Source of the DNA: an uncultured Propionibacteriaceae bacterium
Lineage (GTDB): Bacteria > Actinomycetota > Actinomycetes > Propionibacteriales > Propionibacteriaceae
Length of the DNA stretch: 14,039 bases
Assembly (NCBI GenBank): GCA_936941515.1
Contig: CAKZJI010000487.1
Span: 1 to 14,039 of the forward strand
Direction: 5' to 3'
How positions within the stretch are numbered: the stretch's first letter is position 1; each line of letters opens with the position of its first letter. Both the position numbers and the translations under genes were made by a program. Below, in pieces: positions 1-6,788 of the stretch. Below the pieces are notes generated by a model that saw only the letters and a list, made by a program, of their open reading frames with translations, was not told the origin of the DNA and made no database searches.

Positions 1-497
<497 letters not shown>

Positions 498-612
498 TCG
501 TCGCACAGCCCCAGGCTCAGAACCGGTGACGGGGTCTCAAGAAGTCACCAATCCCATTGATGCCACAGCCCAGGCAACCTGATGAAGGCCGGAAATCTCC
601 GTGGCCCTGTGC

Positions 613-3384
613 TCAAGATCCCAGGAAGGCATACCCAAGCATGACGGCCAACACGGCTAGCAGCAGAACCAGCACAATCCACAGCCCCACCCGTCCCCTG
701 GAGGGCTGGAAGGGACCGGAGACCCGATATGGAGGCTTGGGCGAGACCTGGGGCACAACACGTCTGTCTACTTGCGCAGGCATGTGAGGCTGGAGGCCCG
801 GCCCGACAGCCTGAGGCAGGTGTGCTGGGTGCTGTGGGGGCATTGGCTGGAAGGACTGCGATCCCACAGCCGACAACGGGGTGGGCATCGTTGGTTTTGA
901 GGCGGGCGGTGGCACGGAGGGCAACGTCCCGGAGGGAAATGGCGGTGGCTGCCTGCCATCCGGCTGGGGTGATGCGGGCGGCATGGCGGGTGCCGGCTCC
1001 TCCGCTGCGGGCGGCATGGCGGGAATGATGCGGGTGGACTCCGCATCAGCCTGCGGCGGAGGGACCGAGCTCTTGTCCGCAGCTGGGGAGACGATCACCT
1101 TCTCGTTCAAGGCGGTGGCATCGTCGTCTTCCGGACTCCCGGGTTTGGGAGCCGCATCGGGTCGTTCGGCATGCACGACGGTGGCGACATCATTGTTCCG
1201 CAGGTCGGCCCCGTTGGGTTCCGGCTGTCCTGCGCGCTCGGTGTTTTCGCTTCCCGACTGCTGATTCTCCGCCGTCGCGGTCTCATCCGGGGGCTCAGGG
1301 GATGCCTCCTGCGCCGGTGAGAGCTCGGTGCTGGGCGTCTCCGCCGGGTCCTCGTCACCGGGGGACTCCATGTCCTCGGTTTGCTCGACGGACTCCCCCG
1401 CATCCTCCTCGACGACCTCAGCCTGGTCATCCTCTGCCTGATCAACCTCTGCCTGGTCAGCAGCAGTCTCCCCCGGCTCCTCGACGGCCTCAGCCTGATC
1501 GGCGGGCTCTGCGGACTGCTCCGGGGCCTCATCCGGCTCCTGGGGTCCGACCACAGAGCCGGAGATCACCTCGCCCTGGGGGGCCGTGGCAGTTTCCTCT
1601 TCCTCCTGGGTGGAGTCGGGTTGGCTGGGGCCAAGCGGCATCACGAGCTCGCCCTGCAGCACCGGCTCCCCGTCCTCGGGGACAGAGTCCTGCTCCTCAG
1701 ATGCCGGGGGGGCATCGATCTCACCGGTTTGGGTGGGTGACGGCTCAGTTTGGGGGCTGTCGTCCACGGGTATCGGCTCCGGGGGCTGCTGTGGCGACTC
1801 GGCGGGTGCCGAGGCACCATCAGCCGACTGCCCGGTAGGGTCTGCGGGCCTCACCACCACACCGTACTCTGCAACAGATGTGTCGAGGGTAAGTTGCGGG
1901 GCGCTCGCATCCGACTGGGCCGGGTTCGTCTGCTGCACGTCAGGAGGCTGGAAGCTGTCCAGCGTCGGGAATCCCGCGATCGCGCTGGCCTCCACCTCAG
2001 CGAGGGCAGCGGCTAGCGCGGCAACGGCATCCGCGACGGGACCTGTCGGGCTCTCCCCAGATGCGACGGGCTCGCCCTCGGGTTCCGCAGACGCCTCGGC
2101 TGGTTCCGGCTCTGCCATCCCCGGCTCCGTGGCCTCGTCCGCTTCTAGGGCCTCATCCGCTTCTAGGGCCTCGTCCGCTAGAGCCTCGTCATCCTGGTCG
2201 CCCATCGGCTGCGCAGCCGCAGCAGTGGGCTCAGTCTCTTCCTGCTGCTGCCCCTCCTGGCTGGGTTCGCCCTCGGAGGTCTGTTGCTCGGATTCCTCCG
2301 GAGGCTCGGCAGCCGGAGCCTTCTTTCCGGGCTCCTCAGGGCCCTCGGCGGCCTTAGCCTCGGGGGCGGTCTGCTCCTCAGCCGATGATGCGGGGCTCTC
2401 ATCCACGATGTCCCCTGCTTCCGGTGCTTCCGGATCAGGTTCGGACCCTGGCTCCCTCACTGGCTCAGTCTGGTCTGCGGCCTCGCTGCGCTCGACGTCT
2501 GGGGAGGCCTCATCCTGCCGGTCCTCGGGCTCTAGGCCTTCGCTCGCATCGTCTGCCAGGGCCTGCTCGTCGGCCCCATCGTCGGCGCGGTCCTCCTCAG
2601 CCGTCTCGGGGCTCTGCTCGTCTGTCAGCTCCTCCGGCTGCTCCGTGCTCTCCTCAATGACCTGAGCCTCTGGGCTCTCAGCGGATTCCTCCTCGGGCTG
2701 CTCCTCTTCCTCCTCGGGCTGCTCCTCTACTGCCTCGGCCATCGGGGTGTCCGAGACCTCGGCATGCAGATCGGCCGCCGGCTCGTGCGAATCATCCGTT
2801 GCATCGAGTTCATCGGCCTCTGCCTGCTCGGATGGCTCCAGGGGCTCCTCAGGCCCCTGAGCCTCCTCATCGACGGCGACGTCCCCAGCATCAGAGGACT
2901 CTTCCAGTCCAGCATCGGAGAGCTCTTCCAGCCCCTCGGGCTCCTGCTCAGCTCCAGCGTCCTCATCCTCTGCCTGCCCCGGGACGATCTCCCACGCTGC
3001 AACCAGCTCATCGGCACTCGCTGGCTCCTCATCCCCCACCGGCGCCGGCTCCTCGTCCTCCGTCTCCTCATCAGCAGCCAACGCCTCATCCCGGTACTTG
3101 TTCAGCAGCTCCGACGGGGCCGGTTCCGGGGTCGGGAACATCAGCGGGGGCGGGGGTTCGGGTGCGATGACCTCTTCCAGCGTCCAAACGTGTGATGGAA
3201 GGTCCGCCGTCAGCGACTCCAGCTCCCCAACGGTGGTGGCCGCACTCAGCCACATCAGGCGCGCCTGATACTGTCCCTGGGTCAGGTAGCCCGTGTGGAG
3301 CGCGTGCTCAAGCGTCAGTCGGCAATTCTCCAGGTCCGAGGACGTAGCAGGGTTCGGGTTCACTGTGCCAGTGTTGCAGAGCAT
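613..3384 (-). CDS. DUF1707-domain protein with a very long acidic disordered region and C-terminal membrane anchor
   Basis: A DUF1707-like domain lies at residues about 16-65 (LTLEHALHTGYLTQGQYQAR ... ELESLTADLP). It matches the actinobacterial pattern of a short helical domain with a GxLT.eE...R core and a terminal L..DLP. About 700 residues follow, dominated by Glu, Asp, Ala, Pro, Ser and Gln with no visible fold, then roughly 110 Pro-rich residues. One strongly hydrophobic helix lies at about 899-921, ending two residues before the stop. This predicts a cytoplasmic, tail-anchored protein with a large negatively charged brush. I chose the ATG at 3384 because GGAGG lies 11 bases upstream and the domain then sits at the N-terminus. 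Starts at 3405 or 3492 (GAGG 4 bases away) would add 7 or 36 residues. The gene is divergent from the plus-strand gene at 3543. DUF1707 function is unknown, so I infer only a membrane-associated structural or scaffolding role. Confidence 0.8.
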   Translation of the reverse strand: MLCNTGTVNPNPATSSDLENCRLTLEHALHTGYLTQGQYQARLMWLSAATTVGELESLTADLPSHVWTLEEVIAPEPPPPLMFPTPEPAPSELLNKYRDEALAADEETEDEEPAPVGDEEPASADELVAAWEIVPGQAEDEDAGAEQEPEGLEELSDAGLEESSDAGDVAVDEEAQGPEEPLEPSEQAEADELDATDDSHEPAADLHAEVSDTPMAEAVEEQPEEEEEQPEEESAESPEAQVIEESTEQPEELTDEQSPETAEEDRADDGADEQALADDASEGLEPEDRQDEASPDVERSEAADQTEPVREPGSEPDPEAPEAGDIVDESPASSAEEQTAPEAKAAEGPEEPGKKAPAAEPPEESEQQTSEGEPSQEGQQQEETEPTAAAAQPMGDQDDEALADEALEADEALEADEATEPGMAEPEPAEASAEPEGEPVASGESPTGPVADAVAALAAALAEVEASAIAGFPTLDSFQPPDVQQTNPAQSDASAPQLTLDTSVAEYGVVVRPADPTGQSADGASAPAESPQQPPEPIPVDDSPQTEPSPTQTGEIDAPPASEEQDSVPEDGEPVLQGELVMPLGPSQPDSTQEEEETATAPQGEVISGSVVGPQEPDEAPEQSAEPADQAEAVEEPGETAADQAEVDQAEDDQAEVVEEDAGESVEQTEDMESPGDEDPAETPSTELSPAQEASPEPPDETATAENQQSGSENTERAGQPEPNGADLRNNDVATVVHAERPDAAPKPGSPEDDDATALNEKVIVSPAADKSSVPPPQADAESTRIIPAMPPAAEEPAPAMPPASPQPDGRQPPPFPSGTLPSVPPPASKPTMPTPLSAVGSQSFQPMPPQHPAHLPQAVGPGLQPHMPAQVDRRVVPQVSPKPPYRVSGPFQPSRGRVGLWIVLVLLLAVLAVMLGYAFLGS
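1421..1465. repeat. 15-bp tandem repeat, three units
   Basis: Three consecutive 15-base units (gcctggtcatcctct and two variants) encode a DQAEV/DQAED/DQAEV pentapeptide array on the minus strand. They lie inside the acidic region of the DUF1707 protein. The in-frame unit length would allow copy-number change without a frameshift. Confidence 0.8.
2131..2179. repeat. 18-bp tandem repeat, about 2.7 units
   Basis: Units at 2131-2148 and 2149-2166 differ at one base (ggcctcgtccgcttctag versus ggcctcatccgcttctag), followed by a partial third unit. They encode EADEAL-type hexapeptides in the acidic region of the minus-strand DUF1707 protein. Confidence 0.8.
2686..2727. repeat. 21-bp perfect tandem duplication
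   Basis: Two adjacent identical 21-base units (each starting ttcctcctcgggctgctc) encode a duplicated EEQPEEE heptapeptide on the minus strand within the DUF1707 protein. Perfect identity suggests a recent slippage event. Confidence 0.8.
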
Positions 3385-3542
3385 TGGCTCGAATGCCTCC
3401 ATCATCGCAGTTCTGAGGATCAAAAACGACGAACTGTCGCAGTCTGCTGGTCGTCCCTGCCTTCCAGACATCAGATCACCGGAGATGCCCATGGCCCCTC
3501 ACAGTGGCTATCGTGCTCTCACAACGACACGAGGAGGCTTTC

Positions 3543-4169
3543 ATGCTGGGATTCGCCGCGCTGGACCGGCGTTCGCCGACGGTGGCGCTCTGGCTTGTCA
3601 GCCATGTGGAGACCTCGGAGGCCGACAGCACCAACTCGGTGGTCCTCGACCTGAGTCAGCCGGAGGCGGCACGGAAGGCGCATGCGCTGACCCGCGACAG
3701 GGTGGTGGTTCTCACTCCCGGCAGCGACGCCAGCGGCCTGTGCCTATCCACCCCGCAACCGGTCACCCTGGTGGATGATCTCATCGCCGCAACCCGGGAT
3801 CATCAGCGGGCCATCGTCGCGGCGGTGCGCTCCTACGCAGCGGGCCGCAGGGGGCAGAAGCTTGTGGAGCCCACCTTCCCGACCGATGCCGCCGCACCTG
3901 AGGACTGGCCAGAGGCCCCGGAGCTGCGTGCGCTGGAGCTGGCGCGCTGGCTGTCCCGGGCCTGGACGAACTGGCTGGTCAGCGACGGGGAGCGTCTCCG
4001 CCGCACGATTCAGCCCCGCACGGGGAGGACACCCTGGGTGATGCCGGAGGAGCTGAATCAGGCTGGCCTGCTGCCGCTCCCGCCTGCGCTGACGGACTCG
4101 CTGCGGCCCGAACCACTGGGGGCCTTCGCCGCCCCGCAGCGCGACAACTCCTCCATCGACGGCGCGTAG
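3543..4169 (+). CDS. Hypothetical protein, 208 residues
   Basis: I do not recognise this family. The start is the ATG at 3543, which has a strong GAGGAGG ribosome binding site 5-6 bases upstream (3531-3537). A GTG at 3504 would add 13 residues but lacks such a site. The product begins MLGFAALDRRSPTVALWLVS, has no signal peptide and no clear membrane helix, and looks soluble and cytoplasmic. The middle carries a helical, Arg/Ala-rich stretch (ATRDHQRAIVAAVRSYAAGR). A Trp-containing segment (LARWLSRAWTNWLVSDGERL) follows near residue 140. The C-terminal 35 residues are Pro-rich and probably disordered. It is divergent from the DUF1707 gene and convergent with the 98-residue gene. A possible -10 hexamer TATCGT at 3509-3514 has no good -35 partner. 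Confidence 0.75.
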   Translation: MLGFAALDRRSPTVALWLVSHVETSEADSTNSVVLDLSQPEAARKAHALTRDRVVVLTPGSDASGLCLSTPQPVTLVDDLIAATRDHQRAIVAAVRSYAAGRRGQKLVEPTFPTDAAAPEDWPEAPELRALELARWLSRAWTNWLVSDGERLRRTIQPRTGRTPWVMPEELNQAGLLPLPPALTDSLRPEPLGAFAAPQRDNSSIDGA

Positions 4170-4170
4170 C

Positions 4171-4209
4171 CCCCGGCAGCTCTTCTCTGAGCTGGGCGCT
4201 CAAGCCGGG
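4171..4209. terminator. Possible bidirectional terminator between convergent genes
   Basis: The 40-base gap between two convergent genes contains cagctc (4177-4182) and gagctg (4189-4194) around a six-base loop TTCTCT. An outer pair CCCGGC (4172-4177) / GCCGGG (4204-4209) offers an alternative, competing pairing. There is no T-run. The position fits shared termination, but the stem is short. Confidence 0.35.
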
Positions 4210-4506
4210 TCAGTCCAGTTCCCAGCCCTGCCTGTCGATCGTTGCCCGGACCCGGTCCACCCGGACGCAGTGCCCACCCCTGATGTCGAGGAGGGCCTCC
4301 TGGGGCACCTCAACGGTGCGCTGATCGCTGTCCCGCCGCCCGAGGACGCTGTGGGCTCCGATCTTTGTGATCTCCGCCCAGCCGGTGAAGTCGCTGGTGC
4401 ACAGCCTCATGCCGGGGCTGAGGGCACGCAGGAACTCGGGATAGGAGGTGAAGGTCTGCCCCTGTGGGACACCGACAGGCTCTTGCGGCGTCGTTGTCTT
4501 GCACAT
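4210..4506 (-). CDS. Hypothetical small protein, 98 residues
   Basis: I do not recognise a family. The product starts MCKTTTPQEP and contains a SYPEFLRALSPGMRLCTSD segment followed by a beta-rich part (WAEITKIGAHSVLGRR, then TVEVPQEALLDI). It ends WELD. It has no signal peptide or membrane helix. Start choice: the ATG at 4506 lies exactly six bases downstream of a TACAAT hexamer and has no convincing ribosome binding site, which is the arrangement of actinobacterial leaderless transcripts. A GTG at 4539 would add 11 residues but lies upstream of that hexamer. The gene converges on the plus-strand gene ending at 4169. It is separated from the lipoprotein gene upstream by a terminator-like hairpin, so it is probably monocistronic. 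Confidence 0.65.
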   Translation of the reverse strand: MCKTTTPQEPVGVPQGQTFTSYPEFLRALSPGMRLCTSDFTGWAEITKIGAHSVLGRRDSDQRTVEVPQEALLDIRGGHCVRVDRVRATIDRQGWELD

Positions 4507-4512
4507 GCTGAA

Positions 4513-4518
4513 ATTGTA
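4513..4518 (-). promoter_or_regulatory. -10 hexamer TACAAT for a leaderless transcript
   Basis: On the minus strand TACAAT is followed by six bases (ttcagc) and then ATG, placing the expected transcription start at the A of the start codon. A matching -35 box is not evident at 16-18 bases spacing. TANNNT alone often suffices for leaderless genes in actinobacteria. Confidence 0.5.
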
Positions 4519-4704
4519 GCCTTGTTGATCCGCATCCACGGATAATGTCGCCCTGGGGCTGCCGGATCACCCAGCAGTACGCTCAGATAACCGAACAGGC
4601 AGACGTGAGCCACAACCAACAACCCGACGAGGGGTGCCATTATCACGACGCCCAACGCCCCACACCGCAGGCCGTTGGTCAGCAGCAGGGCATAGATACA
4701 GCAG

Positions 4705-4738
4705 CAGGCGCATGACAGGCTGGCCCGTCATGCGCCTG
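4705..4738 (-). terminator. Hairpin terminator downstream of the LppM-domain gene
   Basis: A perfect 12-bp inverted repeat, CAGGCGCATGAC (4705-4716) and GTCATGCGCCTG (4727-4738), encloses a 10-base loop. It starts 12 bases beyond the lipoprotein stop on the minus strand. No T-run follows, which is common for actinobacterial intrinsic terminators. Confidence 0.75.
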
Positions 4739-4749
4739 TGTCTCACCCG

Positions 4750-5574
4750 TCAGTGGGAGGGAGGCTGATATGGGTTCTGCTGGGGACCAGGCTGACCCGG
4801 GTAACCACCCTGCGGACCAGGCTGACCCGGATAGCCACCCTGCGGACCAGGCTGACCCGGATAGCCACCCTGCGGACCAGGCTGGTAGCTTCCCGGTGCG
4901 CCTGGCTGAGATGGCCCGTTGGGCTTCGACTTGTAGTGCCTCACCAGGAACACGACGACTGCCACAGCAGCCAGCGCTGCGACGCCGATCAGGATCCACA
5001 GCCACGGGAGGTCGGGGGTGTTGCTGGCCGTCGCCTTCAACCCCTCACCGCTGAGCAGGTCCTTGGCGTCCTTCCAGGTGACGCTGTTTCCCGAGATCTC
5101 GGCGCTGCCAGAGGCAGTGAGGACCTTACCGGGGAAGGTGATCTTGACCTCAAACTCGTCGAACATCTCGGCGCCCATGCCTGAGACGGAGCTGTCGGCG
5201 CCAGCCCCTGAGCCGCTTGTCTGGAAGGTCCATTCCTTCTTGGTCTCGTCGTAGGTGATGAGCTTGCCATCCGCGCTTTCAGTGGCGCTCACCCGGCAGC
5301 CAGAGTAGGTGCCATCGTCATAGGGCTCGGTCTTGACGTCACGGCTCTCCTGCTTCCCGCCGGCCTCTGACGCCCTTGTGCAGAGCGAGTCCGAGTTGAT
5401 ATCACTGGACGGAAGGGATGAGGCCTTCTGCTTGTTGACCCCGAGGTCAACCTTCACCTCCACCTTGTCCTGGCTGTGAATGGTAACCTCCTGCTTCAGC
5501 CGAACACATGAGCTGAGGGCCAGCGCCAGCGAGATCGCCAGCACAGCGATGAAAACTCTCCGCAGTTTCTCCAT
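4750..5574 (-). CDS. LppM-domain lipoprotein with C-terminal membrane helix and Pro/Gly repeat tail
   Basis: The product of 274 residues begins with a basic n-region and hydrophobic core ending in a lipobox, LSSC, with Cys23 the predicted lipidation site. Residues about 24-185 form an extracellular domain of the LppM type ([29 protein letters not shown] ... GNSVTW). It carries two further cysteines, Cys65 and Cys93, that could form a disulfide. A second membrane span lies at about 190-211. The cytoplasmic tail carries three perfect [10 protein letters not shown] decapeptides (about 231-260). Mycobacterial LppM shares the lipoprotein-plus-C-terminal-helix layout and has been linked to envelope and host interaction. 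The function here is inferred only as an envelope protein. It is divergent from ppk2 across 81 bases. A TAGGTT hexamer seven bases before the ATG could drive leaderless expression. Confidence 0.8.
   Translation of the reverse strand: MEKLRRVFIAVLAISLALALSSCVRLKQEVTIHSQDKVEVKVDLGVNKQKASSLPSSDINSDSLCTRASEAGGKQESRDVKTEPYDDGTYSGCRVSATESADGKLITYDETKKEWTFQTSGSGAGADSSVSGMGAEMFDEFEVKITFPGKVLTASGSAEISGNSVTWKDAKDLLSGEGLKATASNTPDLPWLWILIGVAALAAVAVVVFLVRHYKSKPNGPSQPGAPGSYQPGPQGGYPGQPGPQGGYPGQPGPQGGYPGQPGPQQNPYQPPSH
4791..4880. repeat. 30-bp tandem repeat, three units
   Basis: Units at 4791-4820, 4821-4850 and 4851-4880 (gctgacccggatagccaccc plus tgcggaccag) are nearly identical, with two base differences in the first. 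They encode the [10 protein letters not shown] decapeptides of the lipoprotein tail. The next decapeptide toward the C-terminus (4771-4790) is degenerate. Confidence 0.9.
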
Positions 5575-5594
5575 GAGGCGAAACCTATCGCCTC
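5575..5594. promoter_or_regulatory. Inverted repeat adjoining the lipoprotein start
   Basis: GAGGCG (5575-5580) and CGCCTC (5589-5594) form a perfect 6-bp dyad with an 8-base spacer, ending directly at the ATG of the LppM-domain gene. It could be an operator or a small 5' hairpin. It overlaps the candidate -10 hexamer TAGGTT on the minus strand. Confidence 0.35.
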
Positions 5595-5625
5595 ACACCC
5601 CATCGGCGCAGGCATCCCAGAGTTT

Positions 5626-5656
5626 CTCACATTCCTCATGCCGCCCAGGATGTGAG
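5626..5656 (+). promoter_or_regulatory. Stem-loop covering the ppk2 ribosome binding site
   Basis: CTCACATTCCT (5626-5636) pairs with AGGATGTGAG (5647-5656) as a 10-bp stem with one bulged T and a 10-base loop. The 3' arm contains AGGA (5647-5650), the best ribosome binding site for the GTG start at 5656. If transcribed it would hide that site. As DNA it is a dyad that a regulator could bind. Confidence 0.45.
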
Positions 5657-6510
5657 TGCGAGAATGGCTCATGGCAAAACTGACGAAACTCGATCGCCTC
5701 CTGTATGAGGCGGAGCTGAACCGGCTGCAGACTGAACTCGTCGAGATGCAGGGGTGGGTGCGGACTAGCGGTTCCCGCATCGTCGTGCTCTTCGAGGGAC
5801 GTGATGCCGCGGGCAAGGGCGGCGCCATCAAGCGGATCACTGAATACCTCAATCCGCGGGTGGTGCGGGTCGTCGCCCTTCCCATCCCCACGGAGCGGCA
5901 GCGCACGCAGTGGTATTTCCAGCGCTACATCGAGCACCTGCCCGCCGCTGGGGAGATCGTGCTGTTCGACCGCTCCTGGTACAACCGCGCCGGGGTGGAG
6001 AGGGTGATGGGATACTGCACTCCCGAGGAGTACATCCGGTTTCTGCGGCAATGCCCGCAGTTCGAGCAGATGCTCATCGACGACGGCATTTTGCTGCGCA
6101 AGTACTGGTTCTCGGTGTCCAACCGGGAGCAGGAGAAGCGGTTCCGCTCCCGCCTGACCGATCCGATGCGGCGTTGGAAGCTCTCCCCCACCGACCTGGA
6201 CTCCATCACCCGCTGGGAGGAGTACAGCCGCGCAAAGGACGAGATGTTTGTCCACACCGATGTTCCCGGCAATCGCTGGAACGTCGTCGAAGCCGAGGAC
6301 AAGAAACGGGCCCGCATCAACATGATCGCCCACCTGCTGTCCACCATCCCCTACCAGCATGTGGAGCGACCGCACCTGGAGCTCCCGGAGCGTCCGGAGT
6401 CGAAGGGGTATGTGCGCACAGAGCGTCGCCTGCAGAACGAGGTGCCCGACATCACCGCGTCCCTGGCCAGGACAGCGAAGTACAAGGACCCGGAGGAGGA
6501 GGGCGACTGA
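5656..6510 (+). CDS. ppk2: Polyphosphate kinase 2 (class I type)
   Basis: PPK2 uses inorganic polyphosphate as phosphoryl donor to make nucleoside triphosphates from diphosphates, or the reverse. The 284-residue product is the usual length of a single-domain PPK2. The Walker A motif GRDAAGKGG is at 48-56 and the Walker B motif IVLFDRSWYN at 101-110, followed by lid residues RAGVERVMGY. The family segments LRKYWFSVSNREQ and RWEEYSRAKDEM are also present. The enzyme is cytosolic. The GTG at 5656 has AGGA five bases upstream. The ATG at 5671 (MAKLTKLDRLL) is an alternative that would drop five residues and has no clear ribosome binding site. The gene is divergent from the lipoprotein gene and followed by a 278-base gap, so it is probably a single-gene unit. 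Assignment to class I by length and motifs is confident; preferred nucleotide is not deducible. Confidence 0.93.
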   Translation: MREWLMAKLTKLDRLLYEAELNRLQTELVEMQGWVRTSGSRIVVLFEGRDAAGKGGAIKRITEYLNPRVVRVVALPIPTERQRTQWYFQRYIEHLPAAGEIVLFDRSWYNRAGVERVMGYCTPEEYIRFLRQCPQFEQMLIDDGILLRKYWFSVSNREQEKRFRSRLTDPMRRWKLSPTDLDSITRWEEYSRAKDEMFVHTDVPGNRWNVVEAEDKKRARINMIAHLLSTIPYQHVERPHLELPERPESKGYVRTERRLQNEVPDITASLARTAKYKDPEEEGD

Positions 6511-6725
6511 CCGGCGGCGTCACACATTCCCGCTCAGCGCGCAGCCAGTGTCGCGTGTTGTCATCTCGCCGGATATTCTTCGGCCCCAGACGCAGCACCC
6601 CACAGGCTGCTCTCACTGACGAGCCTTCGCCACACGAGACTCGCGCAACGAATTAGGCCGGAACGGCATCACCAGGATGCAGAACCCCGGCTCAATGCCC
6701 ATGGCCTTCCCGCAGTCCGACGGGC

Positions 6726-6746
6726 TAATGTCAGGTCAACCTCGAC
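6726..6746 (+). promoter_or_regulatory. Candidate promoter and operator of the polyol PTS operon
   Basis: A TAATGT hexamer (6726-6731) fits the TANNNT -10 pattern and would give a leader of about 50 bases before the ATG at 6789. No good -35 is seen at 17 bases spacing, as expected for an activator-dependent promoter. An imperfect dyad GTCAGGTCAACCTCGAC (6730-6746, one bulged C) overlaps it. The remaining bases of the 6511-6788 gap show nothing I can support. Confidence 0.25.
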
Positions 6747-6788
6747 GAACTGCGGAACCGCGCAAAGCAGCGCAAGGAAGAAGGAACC

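Larger units (their letters stand above)
4507..4749. other. Intergenic region between two minus-strand genes
   Basis: Apart from the -10 hexamer at 4513-4518 and the hairpin at 4705-4738, this 243-base stretch shows no supported gene. A minus-strand frame from 4640 begins with about 25 hydrophobic residues (MAPLVGLLVVAHVCLFGYLS). It lacks a ribosome binding site and runs out of frame into the downstream gene, so I do not call it. Confidence 0.5.

Noticed and set aside
525..549. Weak inverted repeat GGTGAC...GTCACC between convergent genes as a terminator
   Set aside because: It has only six paired bases with a 13-base loop and no T-run, too weak to call.
1586..2665. Long plus-strand Ser/Ala-rich open frame of 359 codons
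   Set aside because: It is antisense to the acidic DUF1707 gene. Its length and composition follow from the Glu/Ala/Asp/Pro codons on the other strand, and there is no ribosome binding site or recognisable domain.
4407..4640. Small minus-strand frame with a hydrophobic N-terminus
   Set aside because: It has no ribosome binding site or promoter and overlaps the start of the 98-residue gene out of frame. The hydrophobic stretch could be chance.
4791..4880. 30-bp repeats considered as a CRISPR array
   Set aside because: The units are directly adjacent with no unique spacers, and they encode an in-frame decapeptide repeat.
5593..6375. Minus-strand frame of 260 codons opposite ppk2
   Set aside because: The PPK2 reading on the plus strand has clear catalytic motifs. 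The opposite frame matches nothing recognisable and is GC-driven.
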